Positions 22,324-30,597 of a stretch of DNA of 31,119 bases are shown here, piece after piece. Positions within the stretch are counted from its first letter, which is position 1; each line of letters opens with the position of its first letter. The notes below the pieces were generated by a model. That model did no database searches, was not told where the DNA came from, and saw only the letters and a program-made list of their open reading frames with translations. The translations under genes and the position numbers were made by a program. This stretch comes from Gp6-AA40 sp046732795 (GTDB lineage Bacteria > Acidobacteriota > Vicinamibacteria > Vicinamibacterales > UBA2999): NCBI GenBank assembly GCA_046732795.1, contig JBKPNV010000099.1, positions 1-31,119 of the forward strand, given 5' to 3'.

Positions 22324-24711
22324 TCAGTGTGGACGCGTGTCTCCTGCGGGTTCTGTAACATCGGTGACGACTGGAGCGGCGGGAATGCGCGACGGCAACG
22401 GCTCGGCCAGCGCAATTTTCAACACCTCGTCCATCGTCGACACCATGTGCACGTCGAGCGTGTCCATGACGTTCTTGGGGATGTCGGCCAAGTCCTTCTC
22501 ATTGTCGCGCGGCAGGATGATATTCGTCACCCCGGCGCGATGTGCGGCGAGCACCTTTTCCTTGACGCCGCCAATCGGTAGAACCTTGCCGCGCAACGTG
22601 ATCTCACCCGTCATTGCGACATCCCGGCGGGTCGCGATCTTCGTGAGCGCCGAGGTGAGCGCCGTGGCCATCGTGATGCCGGCGGATGGTCCGTCCTTCG
22701 GGATCGCGCCTTCGGGAACGTGAACGTGAATGTCAATCTTGGAATGGAAGTCTTCGGCAAGATTCAGGTCGGCGGCCTTTGAGCGCACGTAGCTGAGTGC
22801 CGCTTGCGCCGATTCCTGCATGACGTCACCGAGCTTGCCGGTCAGCGTCAGCTTGCCCTTCCCCGGCATCAGCGTGGCTTCGCTGACCAGCAGTTCGCCA
22901 CCAACTTCAGTCCAGGCAAGGCCCGTCGCGATGCCGACTTCGTTGCGCTCTTCGGCGAGGCTTGGCCGGAATCGTGGCACACCGAGATACTCGGTGACCT
23001 TCTCGGCCGTCACATCTTCCTTGAACGACTTGCCTTCGACGACGACCTTGCGCGCGACCTTGCGGCAGATTGACGAAATCTCACGCTCGAGGTTGCGGAC
23101 GCCCGCTTCGCGCGTGTAGCGCTGGATGATCGTCTGGATCGACTCGTCCTGGAAAATGATGTTGTCGCTGGTGAGACCAGCACCCTCGACAGCCTTGGGG
23201 ACGAGGAAGCGCTTGGCGATTTCGACCTTCTCCTGCTCGGTATAACCCGCCAGCTGCAACACCTCCATACGGTCCCGGAGGGCCTGAGGAATCGTGTGCA
23301 GCACGTTGGCAGTGCAGATGAACATCACGTTCGACAAGTCGTACTCGACGTCGAGATAGTGGTCGAGGAAGGTGCTGTTCTGTTCGGGGTCGAGCACTTC
23401 CAGCAGCGCCGCTGACGGGTCCCCGCGGAAGTCCATCGACATCTTGTCGATTTCGTCGAGCAGGAAGACCGGATTCTGCGTGCCGGCCTTCTTCATCATC
23501 TGGATGATCTGGCCGGGGAAGGCGCCGATATACGTCCTGCGGTGGCCTCGGACCTCGGCTTCGTCGCGGACGCCGCCGAGCGACAGCCTGACGAACTTGC
23601 GGTTCATTGCCCGTGCGATCGACTTGGCGAGTGACGTCTTGCCGACGCCGGGAGGCCCGGAGAAGGTGAGGATCGTCGCCTTGGGCTTCTTGACGAGCGA
23701 GCGGACGGCCAGGAACTCGAGGATACGGTCCTTGATCTTCTCGAGGCCGTAGTGGTCTTCGTTCAGGACCTTCTCGGCGTGCTTGAGGTCGCGGTTCTCG
23801 CGCGTCTTCTTGTGCCAGGGAACGGCGATGAGCCAGTCTAGATAGTTGCGTGAAACCGTCGCCTCGGCGGACATCGGCGGCATCGCCTCGAGGCGTTTCA
23901 GCTCCTGGACGGCCTTTTCCTCGACGTCCTTCGGCATCTTCGACTGTTCGATCTTCTTCTTCAGTTCGTCGATCTCGCTGCCCTTCTCGTCCTTGCGGCC
24001 GAGCTCCTTCTGGATCGCCTTCATTTTCTCGTTGAGGTAGTACTCCTTCTGTGCCTTCTCCATCTGCTTCTTCACGCGAGACTGGATACGGCGATCGACC
24101 TGGAGCTTATCGACCTCGATTTCGAGGATGCCGGCGATGCGATTGAGACGCTCGACTGGCGAGATGATCTCGAGCAGGTTCTGCTTCTCGTCGACGCCCA
24201 CGAGCAGATGCGCGGCGATTGTGTCGGCGAGTTTGCCGGGATCGTCCACACGGACCGCGGCAATCATGGCGTCGTACTGCAAGTTGTTCGAGAGCTTCAC
24301 ATATTGCTCGAACAGCGACACGACTCGACCCATCGTGGCTTCGATTTCGCCGGAGGTTTCCTTCTGCTTGGGGAGGACCTTCACGACGACGCGATAGAAG
24401 CCCTTGTCTTCCTTCCACTCGACGGCGCGGGCGCGATCCACGCCTTCGACGAGCACCTTGATGTTCCCGTCGGGCAGCTTGAGGTTCTGCACGACGTTGG
24501 CGACGCAGCCCATGGTGTAGATGTCATCCGGGCGCGGATCGTCAATCGAAGCGTCGTGCTGCGCGGCCAGGAAAATACGCTTGTCCTTCATGAGCGCGTG
24601 ATCGAGCGCGCGCGTGGAGGACGGCCGCCCGATCACGAACGGCATCATCATGTGGGGGAAAACAACCACGTCCCGGAGGGGAACGATGGGGAGTGTCTCG
24701 TAGACTTCCAT
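22324..24711 (-). CDS. lon: ATP-dependent protease Lon (LonA type)
   Basis: Lon is a homo-oligomeric cytoplasmic AAA+ protease that removes misfolded and regulatory proteins. The 795-residue product has the N-terminal substrate domain (LPIVPLRDVVVFPHMMMPF), a coiled coil (about 215-275, QMEKAQKEYYLNEKMKAIQK), Walker A GPPGVGKT (352-359), Walker B FLLDE (416-420), and a protease domain with the Ser676/Lys719 dyad (PKDGPSAG, GGVKEK). The length is normal. AAGGA six bases before the ATG fixes the start. It follows clpX, from which it is separated by a long hairpin repeat, and precedes engB. No HrcA/CIRCE heat-shock element was seen upstream. Confidence 0.98.
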   Translation of the reverse strand: MEVYETLPIVPLRDVVVFPHMMMPFVIGRPSSTRALDHALMKDKRIFLAAQHDASIDDPRPDDIYTMGCVANVVQNLKLPDGNIKVLVEGVDRARAVEWKEDKGFYRVVVKVLPKQKETSGEIEATMGRVVSLFEQYVKLSNNLQYDAMIAAVRVDDPGKLADTIAAHLLVGVDEKQNLLEIISPVERLNRIAGILEIEVDKLQVDRRIQSRVKKQMEKAQKEYYLNEKMKAIQKELGRKDEKGSEIDELKKKIEQSKMPKDVEEKAVQELKRLEAMPPMSAEATVSRNYLDWLIAVPWHKKTRENRDLKHAEKVLNEDHYGLEKIKDRILEFLAVRSLVKKPKATILTFSGPPGVGKTSLAKSIARAMNRKFVRLSLGGVRDEAEVRGHRRTYIGAFPGQIIQMMKKAGTQNPVFLLDEIDKMSMDFRGDPSAALLEVLDPEQNSTFLDHYLDVEYDLSNVMFICTANVLHTIPQALRDRMEVLQLAGYTEQEKVEIAKRFLVPKAVEGAGLTSDNIIFQDESIQTIIQRYTREAGVRNLEREISSICRKVARKVVVEGKSFKEDVTAEKVTEYLGVPRFRPSLAEERNEVGIATGLAWTEVGGELLVSEATLMPGKGKLTLTGKLGDVMQESAQAALSYVRSKAADLNLAEDFHSKIDIHVHVPEGAIPKDGPSAGITMATALTSALTKIATRRDVAMTGEITLRGKVLPIGGVKEKVLAAHRAGVTNIILPRDNEKDLADIPKNVMDTLDVHMVSTMDEVLKIALAEPLPSRIPAAPVVTDVTEPAGDTRPH

Positions 24712-24726
24712 TCAGGTCCTTGTAGG

Positions 24727-24778
24727 AAGCCGGGTGTGATTTTCGGTGAAGAAAACCGGCCGAAATCACACCCGGTTT
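24727..24778. repeat. Long inverted repeat (CCGGGTGTGATTT family) between clpX and lon
   Basis: Arms at 24727-24746 (AAGCCGGGTGTGATTTTCGG) and 24760-24778 (CCGAAATCACACCCGGTTT) pair almost completely with one bulge. It belongs to the same family as the element at 3320-3370 (shared CCGGGTGT / ACACCCGG). It occupies most of the clpX-lon spacer, where its transcript hairpin could reduce readthrough or stabilise the clpX mRNA end. Confidence 0.8.
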
Positions 24779-24787
24779 CTTGCCGGG

Positions 24788-26035
24788 CTAACCGGCCTTT
24801 TCGATAAGGGTAATAGACTTGTCCTTCGCTTCGACGACCTCGCGTGTGACGACCACTTCGCGCAGCTTCTTCTGACCGGGTACCGAGTACATCAGGTCGA
24901 GCATCAGGTCTTCGATGATCATACGCAATCCGCGCGCGCCGATCTTGCGCGACAGCGCCGACTCGGCAATCGCCTCGAGTGCATCATCCGTGAACCGGAG
25001 CTTCACGTTTTCGTACTCAAACAGTTTCTGGTACTGACGCGTGATCGCGTTCCGAGGTTGCGTCAGGATCTGGACGAGCGCCGGCTTGTCGAGCTCGTGC
25101 AGCGTGCCAACGACCGGGAGACGACCGACGAACTCGGGAATGAGTCCGTACTTGATCAAGTCCTCCGGCTCCACGGCCTCGAGCGTGGTGCCGATCTCGC
25201 GCTTCTGAACCGACTTCACGTCGGCCTTGAACCCCAACGTCTTCTTTCCGACGCGACGGTCGATCACCTTGTCGAGTCCGACGAACGCGCCGCCGCAGAT
25301 GAACAGGATGTTGGTTGTGTCGATCTGGAAGAACTCCTGGTGGGGATGCTTGCGCCCTCCCTGCGGCGGCACATTGGCAACCGTGCCCTCCAGGATCTTC
25401 AAGAGAGCCTGTTGGACCCCTTCACCCGACACGTCACGAGTGATCGAGGGGTTCTCGTCCTTCCGGCAGATCTTGTCGACTTCGTCGATGTAGATGATCC
25501 CCTGCTGGCACTTCTCGATGTCGCCACCGGCGGCCTGCAGCAGCTTCAGGATGATGTTCTCAACATCCTCGCCGACATAACCCGCCTCCGTCAGCGTCGT
25601 CGCGTCGACGATGGTGAAGGGGACGGACAGCAGTTTGGCCAGTGTCTGGGCGAGCAGCGTCTTGCCGGTGCCAGTGGGTCCAATCAGCAGGATGTTCGAC
25701 TTGGTCAGTTCGACATCGTTCCTGCTGCGCGGCTGCTTCTGGATCTCGATGCGCTTGTAATGGTTGTAGACGGCGACAGCCAGCTTGCGCTTCGTGCGCT
25801 CCTGTCCGATCACGTACTCGTCGAGGAACTTCTTGATCTCCGGCGGCGAGGGGAGCGACGAGCGGACGCCACGGTTCTCGAACCGGTTGTCGTCGGCGAT
25901 GATGTCGTTGCACACCTCCACGCACTCGTCACAGATGAAGACGGTCGGACCCGCAATCAGCTTGCGAACGTCGTTCTGATCCTTGTTACAGAACGAGCAA
26001 CGAAGAATCTCAGTCTCGCCGTTCTTCTTGACCAT
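24788..26035 (-). CDS. clpX: ClpX, ATP-dependent unfoldase of the ClpXP protease
   Basis: ClpX recognises substrates, unfolds them and feeds them to ClpP. The 415-residue product has the N-terminal zinc domain with Cys13, Cys16, Cys35 and Cys38, Walker A GPTGTGKT (119-126), the pore loop GYVGED, Walker B IIYIDEVDK, the RKH loop (GGRKHPHQE), sensor motifs, and the C-terminal GARGLR sensor 2. The ATG at 26035 gives the standard N-terminus (MVKKNGETEILRCSFCNK). It follows clpP by 148 bases, a gap that holds a perfect 12-base palindrome. Length and motifs are normal. Confidence 0.98.
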   Translation of the reverse strand: MVKKNGETEILRCSFCNKDQNDVRKLIAGPTVFICDECVEVCNDIIADDNRFENRGVRSSLPSPPEIKKFLDEYVIGQERTKRKLAVAVYNHYKRIEIQKQPRSRNDVELTKSNILLIGPTGTGKTLLAQTLAKLLSVPFTIVDATTLTEAGYVGEDVENIILKLLQAAGGDIEKCQQGIIYIDEVDKICRKDENPSITRDVSGEGVQQALLKILEGTVANVPPQGGRKHPHQEFFQIDTTNILFICGGAFVGLDKVIDRRVGKKTLGFKADVKSVQKREIGTTLEAVEPEDLIKYGLIPEFVGRLPVVGTLHELDKPALVQILTQPRNAITRQYQKLFEYENVKLRFTDDALEAIAESALSRKIGARGLRMIIEDLMLDLMYSVPGQKKLREVVVTREVVEAKDKSITLIEKAG

Positions 26036-26183
26036 GTGTGTGTTGGCTCAGGGCTCGTGGCGTCTGACGATCTCGGGTCCGATGTCCGGGTCTGACTGGT
26101 ATTTCGGCCTCAATCCGACTAGAGGCTAGAGGAGGCCCCCGGGGCGACCAGATTGGGCGCCCAAAGCCGAGGCTATTTCGATG
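26036..26183. other. clpP-clpX spacer with perfect TTGGGCGCCCAA palindrome
   Basis: The palindrome lies at 26153-26164, about 20 bases past the clpP stop. GGCCTC (26106-26111) and GAGGCC (26132-26137) form a second inverted pair enclosing CTAGAGGCTAG. These may be attenuator or RNA-processing hairpins. No gene and no clear separate clpX promoter were seen. Confidence 0.4.
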
Positions 26184-26780
26184 TTACACCCGTTTTCGGA
26201 TGACGTCATCGATTATCCCGTAATCCTTCCCCTGGTCCGCCGACATGATGTAGTCCCGCTCAGTATCGTCCTGGATGCGCTTGGCCGTCTGCCCGGTATG
26301 GTGCACCAGGATTTCGTTGAGGCGCTCCCGCATGCGCAGGATTTCACGCGCGTGGATGTCGATATCCGTCGCCTGTCCAGCCAGCCCCTGCATGAGCGGC
26401 TGATGAATCACAATCCGGGCGTTCGGCAAGGAATAGCGCTTGCCCTTGGCTCCTCCACCGAGCAGCACAGCCGCCATCGAGGCAGCCTGGCCGATGCAGA
26501 TCGTCTGTACATCGGGCTTGATGAACTGCATCGTGTCATAGATCGCCAGCCCCGCCGTAATGGAGCCACCGGGGCTGTTGATATAGAGCTGGATGTCCTT
26601 GTCGGGATCCTCAGCCTCGAGGAAAAGCATCTGCGCGATAGCGAGATTGGCGATCGTATCGTCGATCGGCGTCCCAATGAAGATGATGCTGTCTTTGAGC
26701 AGCCGCGAAAAGATGTCGTAAGCGCGTTCACCGCGGTTGGTCTGTTCGACCACCATCGGCACTAGCTGTGCACGGCTCAT
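26184..26780 (-). CDS. clpP: ClpP, proteolytic subunit of the Clp protease
   Basis: This serine peptidase forms a double heptamer and works with ClpX. The 198-residue product has the catalytic triad Ser101 (GQAASMAA), His126 (VIHQP) and Asp176 (the second Asp of DTERD), with conserved LVPMVVEQTNRGERAYDI at the N-terminus and YINSPGGSITAG. ATG 26780 is chosen because it places LVPMVVEQT where the family has it. The frame is open to 26825. No Shine-Dalgarno is visible before either start, so expression may depend on coupling to tig, whose stop is 78 bases upstream. Confidence 0.97.
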   Translation of the reverse strand: MSRAQLVPMVVEQTNRGERAYDIFSRLLKDSIIFIGTPIDDTIANLAIAQMLFLEAEDPDKDIQLYINSPGGSITAGLAIYDTMQFIKPDVQTICIGQAASMAAVLLGGGAKGKRYSLPNARIVIHQPLMQGLAGQATDIDIHAREILRMRERLNEILVHHTGQTAKRIQDDTERDYIMSADQGKDYGIIDDVIRKRV

Positions 26781-26858
26781 TTGTAATTTTTGATTGGCGG
26801 TATGCGATCGCCGGATGAAGAGCATTCGGGTGAACGCCCAGCCGGTGAGGATTTCATC

Positions 26859-28121
26859 CTAGGAAATCCTAGCACGCGACAGGGCCAAGTCAATCGCCTT
26901 CTCCCGTCGCAGCCCGGCCGCGAGGCGGCCTATTCCGCCTTCCTTCTCGAACTGTGCACGCAACGCCGCCGGAGTGCGTCCGGCCCTGGCGGCGAAGCGC
27001 TCGATTTCCTGATCGATCTCCTGCTCGGAGACCGAGAGCCCTTCGCGGCGGGCGATCGCGTCGAGCACGAGCGCGCTCGCCACCGAGGCGCGCGCCGGCT
27101 CGCGCTGCGCTTCCCGGAACTGCGCCCAGTCGATGCCCGCCTGCCGCGGGTCGACGTTCTGTTGCATGAGCTGCCGCGCGAACTCCTCGAGGCGACGGTC
27201 GATTTCGCGCTCGACGAGCGAGGTGGGCAGCTCGAAGGTGATGCGCTCCGAGAGTTGCTTCAGCACCTCACCGCGAAGCTGTCGGGTGGCGTTCTCGTCG
27301 GCCTCGGCTTGCATATCGGTGCGCACGCGATCGCGCAGCGCCGCAAACGAGTCGAATTCTCCAAGATCCTTGGCGAACTCGTCATCGGGTTCCGGCAGGA
27401 CCCTCCGACGCAGTTCCTTCACGGTCACTGAGTACTCGACGTCGGTTCCTGCCATCTCAGCGACCGTGTAGTCCTCCGGGAAATGAATCGTGAAGGTCTT
27501 CTGGTCGCCGGGAGACAGGCCAATGAGATTCGCATCGAATCCTGGAGGATTGGCCTTCGAGCCGATCTCGATGCTCACGCCGTCATGACGGTCCGGTCCG
27601 GACGCGTCCTGGCGTACGAGATCAACGACGACAGTATCGCCATCAGTCGACGGTCTGCCCTCGACCGGCTCGGACTTGGCCGCGCGCTCCCGCAGCCGCT
27701 GCAGCGTTTGTTCGATCGCATCCTCGGTGATGGCTACCGGCGTGCGGGTCGCGGTCAGCGTCGACAGATCACCCGGATCGAATGGCGGCACGGTTTCAAT
27801 CGCCGCGGTGAAACGCAAAGGCTGTCCCTCTTCGAGCGCGACGTCGCGCACGTTTGGCGTGTCGATTGGCTCGATGCCTCGTTCCTGCAACGCTTCTTCG
27901 ACCGCCCGCGGGATCAGCCCGTGCATCACCTCGTGGAGGATTTCGTTGCGGAACCGCCGCTTGATGATCGTCGCGGGCACCTTACCCGGGCGAAAGCCGG
28001 GGACTTTGACCTTCTTGTAGCCTTGCGCGACGCGATCGATCTCGGCGTCGACGACGGAGCTGTCGATCTCGATCGTGACGGTCTTCTGGGTTTCGCTGAC
28101 GTCGGTGAACTCTGTCTTCAT
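26859..28121 (-). CDS. tig: Trigger factor, ribosome-associated chaperone
   Basis: Trigger factor binds the ribosome exit tunnel and folds nascent chains. The 420-residue product has the ribosome-binding N domain with signature GFRPGKVP (42-49), an FKBP-like prolyl isomerase domain (about 155-240, DGDTVVVDLV..., IGLSPGDQKTF...), and a helical C domain ending SRARIS. Length is normal. The ATG at 28121 fits the family start MKTEFTDVSETQKTV. Only GAAGG directly abutting the ATG resembles a ribosome binding site, and it belongs to a repetitive element at 28122-28166. The TAG stop is embedded in an inverted repeat (AGGATTT at 26848-26854, AAATCCT at 26864-26870). Confidence 0.97.
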   Translation of the reverse strand: MKTEFTDVSETQKTVTIEIDSSVVDAEIDRVAQGYKKVKVPGFRPGKVPATIIKRRFRNEILHEVMHGLIPRAVEEALQERGIEPIDTPNVRDVALEEGQPLRFTAAIETVPPFDPGDLSTLTATRTPVAITEDAIEQTLQRLRERAAKSEPVEGRPSTDGDTVVVDLVRQDASGPDRHDGVSIEIGSKANPPGFDANLIGLSPGDQKTFTIHFPEDYTVAEMAGTDVEYSVTVKELRRRVLPEPDDEFAKDLGEFDSFAALRDRVRTDMQAEADENATRQLRGEVLKQLSERITFELPTSLVEREIDRRLEEFARQLMQQNVDPRQAGIDWAQFREAQREPARASVASALVLDAIARREGLSVSEQEIDQEIERFAARAGRTPAALRAQFEKEGGIGRLAAGLRREKAIDLALSRARIS

Positions 28122-28166
28122 CCTTCGACTCGCTTCGCTCGCTCAGGACTCGTTTCGCTCGCTGGC
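28122..28166. repeat. REP-like CCTTCGAC...GCTCAGG element abutting the tig start codon
   Basis: CCTTCGAC (28122-28129) and GCTCAGG (28141-28147) are the same ends as in the element inside the helicase gene, here separated by TCGCTTCGCTC. A second run, ACTCGTTTCGCTCGCTGG, follows. The element begins at the base next to the tig ATG and so forms the whole translation-initiation leader. Confidence 0.7.
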
Positions 28167-28261
28167 ATGAGAGTCGACTCGACGTAAATCCGGAGCGTTA
28201 CCTTACTCGGGCTTGCCATGAGCGAGGCCGGAGCGGCGGCGGGGCCGAGTCGAATGGTGAA

Positions 28262-28345
28262 TGCGAAAGCCGGGAGTCGAACCCGGAAGCCCTTCCGGGC
28301 ACCAGATCCTAAGTCTGGCGCGTCTGCCAGTTCCGCCACTTTCGC
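28262..28345 (-). tRNA. tRNA-Leu (anticodon UAG)
   Basis: The minus strand folds as a type II tRNA. Acceptor arms are GCGAAAG and CTTTCGC with discriminator A, the anticodon stem is CCAGA/TCTGG with loop CTTAGGA (anticodon UAG, reading CUA and CUN codons), the long variable arm is CCC-GGAA-GGG, and the T arm is CCGGG TTCGACT CCCGG. CCA is not encoded. TAGGCT eight bases upstream of the 5' end could be a -10 box. It lies upstream of tig on the same strand. Confidence 0.95.
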
Positions 28346-28452
28346 GTCTTTTCAGCCTACCACGGCACACGGTGCGAAGGGACGAGAGAGCGACGGTACG
28401 AGGGCGGGGGACCACTCCGCACTGTCGCACGTTCGCTCCATCGTACCAATTA

Positions 28453-29451
28453 TCAGGCCGTTTTGCGCCTCTGCTTCGGGCGCATCCTGAGCATCTTTGG
28501 CCGCACGTTCGCGAGGCTTGCCGCCCGCACGTTGCTGATGATCAACTCGCTCACCGGACCTCTGGAAGAAGCAATTGAATTGATCGCCCTTCTCGCGGGC
28601 ACGGGCCTGACCTGAAGCTTCACCTTCCTCGCTTCCGGGGCTGTGTAGGCCTGGAGGATCTCCGTTGCGCTCGAGTTCGAGACGATGACGTGCGCCCCCC
28701 GGCCGCACGCAGCCACCACCGCCTGCTGCAGCCGGCGCTGATCGAACGAGCTGAAGCCGGCCGCCGTGTAATTGGCGAAGCTCGATGTGGGGCTCAGTGG
28801 CGCGTACGGCGGGTCGCAGTAGACAAAATCACCTTCACCCGCTTCCGCCAAGGTGCGGTCGAACGAGCGCAGTGCGAGCGTGACGCCCGGGCTCGCCAAG
28901 GCCAATGCGACCGCCCGCAGATGTGCCTCATCGCAAATCTTCGGATTCGTGTAGCGGCCGACCGGGACGTTGAACCCGCCGCGGCGATTGAGGCGGAAGA
29001 GCCCGTTGAAGCCAGTCCGATTGAGGAAGATCAGCATCGCCGCCAATTCGGGCGTGTACATATCCGCGACGTCTGCCGGATCCAGCGCGCGCGCTTGCAG
29101 CGCCGCGCGCAGCGGATTGAAGCGCAGATCGCGGACGTCGTAGTAACAGGCCGTGCCTCCTTCGCGATATTGCGCCGCGAGGAGCGTGAGCGAGCGAATC
29201 ACCGCCTCCGGACGATCGCGAAGCGTACGGTAACAACCGATCAGATCGGGGTTCATGTCCGCGAGGATGCTCGTTCGCCGCGTGAGTCGGCCGTTGTTGA
29301 GCAGATCGAAAAACACGGCCGCGCTGCCCATGAACGGCTCCATGTAGCGTGAAAACTTCTGGGGATAGTAGGCAGCCAGGACCGGAAGAAGCTGGCGCTT
29401 GCCGCCCGCCCACTTCAGCAGCGGCCGGGTGGCTGAGGTCGATGCACGCAT
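28453..29451 (-). CDS. Dam-like DNA adenine-N6 methyltransferase (D12 class)
   Basis: This 332-residue enzyme methylates adenine in DNA using SAM. Motif X is LLKWAGGKRQLL (11-22), motif I is EPFMGSAAVFFDL (38-50), the adjacent acidic motif is ILADMNPDLI (62-71), and motif IV is DPPY (213-216). The segment NRTGFNGLFRLNRRGGFNVP, followed by VGRYTNP, and the late RRAINSIASSRGPVSELI block closely follow the GATC-specific Dam group, so GATC is the likely target, though specificity is not proved. A basic tail of about 25 residues ends the protein. ATG 29451 has GAGGG eight bases upstream. It is the last of three closely spaced genes after an SPFH protein and an RHH regulator. No restriction endonuclease is adjacent, so it looks like a solitary methylase. 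Confidence 0.93.
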   Translation of the reverse strand: MRASTSATRPLLKWAGGKRQLLPVLAAYYPQKFSRYMEPFMGSAAVFFDLLNNGRLTRRTSILADMNPDLIGCYRTLRDRPEAVIRSLTLLAAQYREGGTACYYDVRDLRFNPLRAALQARALDPADVADMYTPELAAMLIFLNRTGFNGLFRLNRRGGFNVPVGRYTNPKICDEAHLRAVALALASPGVTLALRSFDRTLAEAGEGDFVYCDPPYAPLSPTSSFANYTAAGFSSFDQRRLQQAVVAACGRGAHVIVSNSSATEILQAYTAPEARKVKLQVRPVPARRAINSIASSRGPVSELIISNVRAASLANVRPKMLRMRPKQRRKTA

Positions 29452-29461
29452 CTGCACGCCC

Positions 29462-29665
29462 TCAAGTATCGGTCGAAGGATCCCGATCTGTAGAGGTTTC
29501 TTCTGACGCCGGGGCGCGCGAAGCTCTGCCGGATCGCCGGAGGGCCTCACGCAGCAGGTATTCGATCTGGGCGTTCAGGCTCCGCAGATCGTCGTTGGCC
29601 CAACGCTGAACGCCCTCGAGCACGCCCACGTCGATGCGAAGGAGGAAGGACTTGCGTTCCGCCAC
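29462..29665 (-). CDS. Ribbon-helix-helix (Arc/MetJ-type) DNA-binding protein
   Basis: This 67-residue protein begins ERKSFLLRIDVGVLEGVQRW, giving the DNA-contacting beta strand KSFLLRI, then two helices (VLEGVQRWANDDL, SLNAQIEYLLREALRR), and a disordered acidic Ser/Thr-rich tail. The start is a GTG with AAGGA four bases upstream. It starts 7 bases after the SPFH stop, and the adenine methylase starts 10 bases after its own stop, so the three genes form one operon. A 28-base palindrome upstream of the operon is the natural candidate for its binding site. Small RHH proteins next to SPFH genes recur in other bacteria in my recollection. It could also be an antitoxin, but no toxin is present. 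Confidence 0.87.
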   Translation of the reverse strand: MAERKSFLLRIDVGVLEGVQRWANDDLRSLNAQIEYLLREALRRSGRASRAPASEETSTDRDPSTDT

Positions 29666-29672
29666 AGGGTCC

Positions 29673-30563
29673 TTATTGGTGGATCGTCCCGGTATTCACG
29701 ATAGGCTGGGCGGCCCTTTCCCCGCACAGCACGACGAGGAGGTTACTGACCATCGCGGCCTTCCGCTCGTCATCCAGGTGCACGATGTTCTTCGTGGAGA
29801 GCATCGCCAGCGCCATCTCCACCATGCCGACTGCGCCTTCGACGATCCGTTGACGCGCCGCGATGATGGCACCCGCTTGCTGCCGCTGAAGCATGGCTGC
29901 CGCGATTTCCGGCGCGTACGCCAGATGGCTGATGCGTGCCTCGAGAGCTTCGACCCCGGCTTTCAGCAACCGCTGTTGGACCTCCTGTTTCAGATGGTCG
30001 GCTACGACCGCGGTGGACCCTCGAAGCGAGACCACGTGTTCCTCGTGAGAGTCGTAGGGATAGCTGGTTGCAGCGTTACGAACGGCTGCTTCGCTCTGCA
30101 CCCGCACGTAGTTCTCGTAGTCGTCCACCTCGAAGATGGCCTCTGCCGTCTCAATCACCCGCCAGACCACCACCGCGGCGATCTCGATTGGATTGCCCTC
30201 GGCGTCGTTGACCTTGAGATGCGAGCTCTCGAAATTGCGCACGCGGAGGGAGATCTTCTTTCGAGTGAAAAACGGGTTGGACCATCGCAGTCCAGCGATT
30301 TTGGCGCTCCCGGCGTAGTCGCCGAACAACTGAAGCACCTTGGCTTCGTTCGGCGCGACGATGAAGAAGCCGCGGATGCAGAGGATTTCTGCGGTGAGCA
30401 TCGCAACCGATGTCCAGAGCAGGATCGTTGCGACCGGCTCGTCCCGGCGCTGAGCGGCCTGCGCTCCAAGATAGAAGACCCATACGAGCGCGCCGGCCAC
30501 GAGGATCGCGAGAACGACCAGGGGGAACCCAGGGGCGCCGTTTTTCGAACGTTCGCGGACCAT
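29673..30563 (-). CDS. SPFH/band-7 domain membrane protein
   Basis: This 296-residue protein has two N-terminal membrane helices (about 13-32 and 46-66) followed by an SPFH domain (about 65-240). Family features include the FFIVAPNEAKVLQLFG start, GLRWSNPFFTRKKISLRVRN, the VVVWRVIETAEAIFEVDDYE strand-helix block and the long helix VVADHLKQEVQQRLLKAGVE. The C-terminus is helical. Such proteins scaffold membrane microdomains or regulate membrane proteases. ATG 30563 has GGAGG six bases upstream, so the longer frame to 30593 is rejected. It is the first gene of the operon with the RHH protein and adenine methylase, and its start lies 35 bases from the palindromic operator. Confidence 0.93.
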   Translation of the reverse strand: MVRERSKNGAPGFPLVVLAILVAGALVWVFYLGAQAAQRRDEPVATILLWTSVAMLTAEILCIRGFFIVAPNEAKVLQLFGDYAGSAKIAGLRWSNPFFTRKKISLRVRNFESSHLKVNDAEGNPIEIAAVVVWRVIETAEAIFEVDDYENYVRVQSEAAVRNAATSYPYDSHEEHVVSLRGSTAVVADHLKQEVQQRLLKAGVEALEARISHLAYAPEIAAAMLQRQQAGAIIAARQRIVEGAVGMVEMALAMLSTKNIVHLDDERKAAMVSNLLVVLCGERAAQPIVNTGTIHQ

Positions 30564-30597
30564 TGTTGACCTCCATTGCAGCAGCTCGGCCATTTGT

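Noticed and set aside
24746..26095. Plus-strand open frame of 449 codons
   Set aside because: It is antisense to clpX, whose motifs are all present on the other strand.
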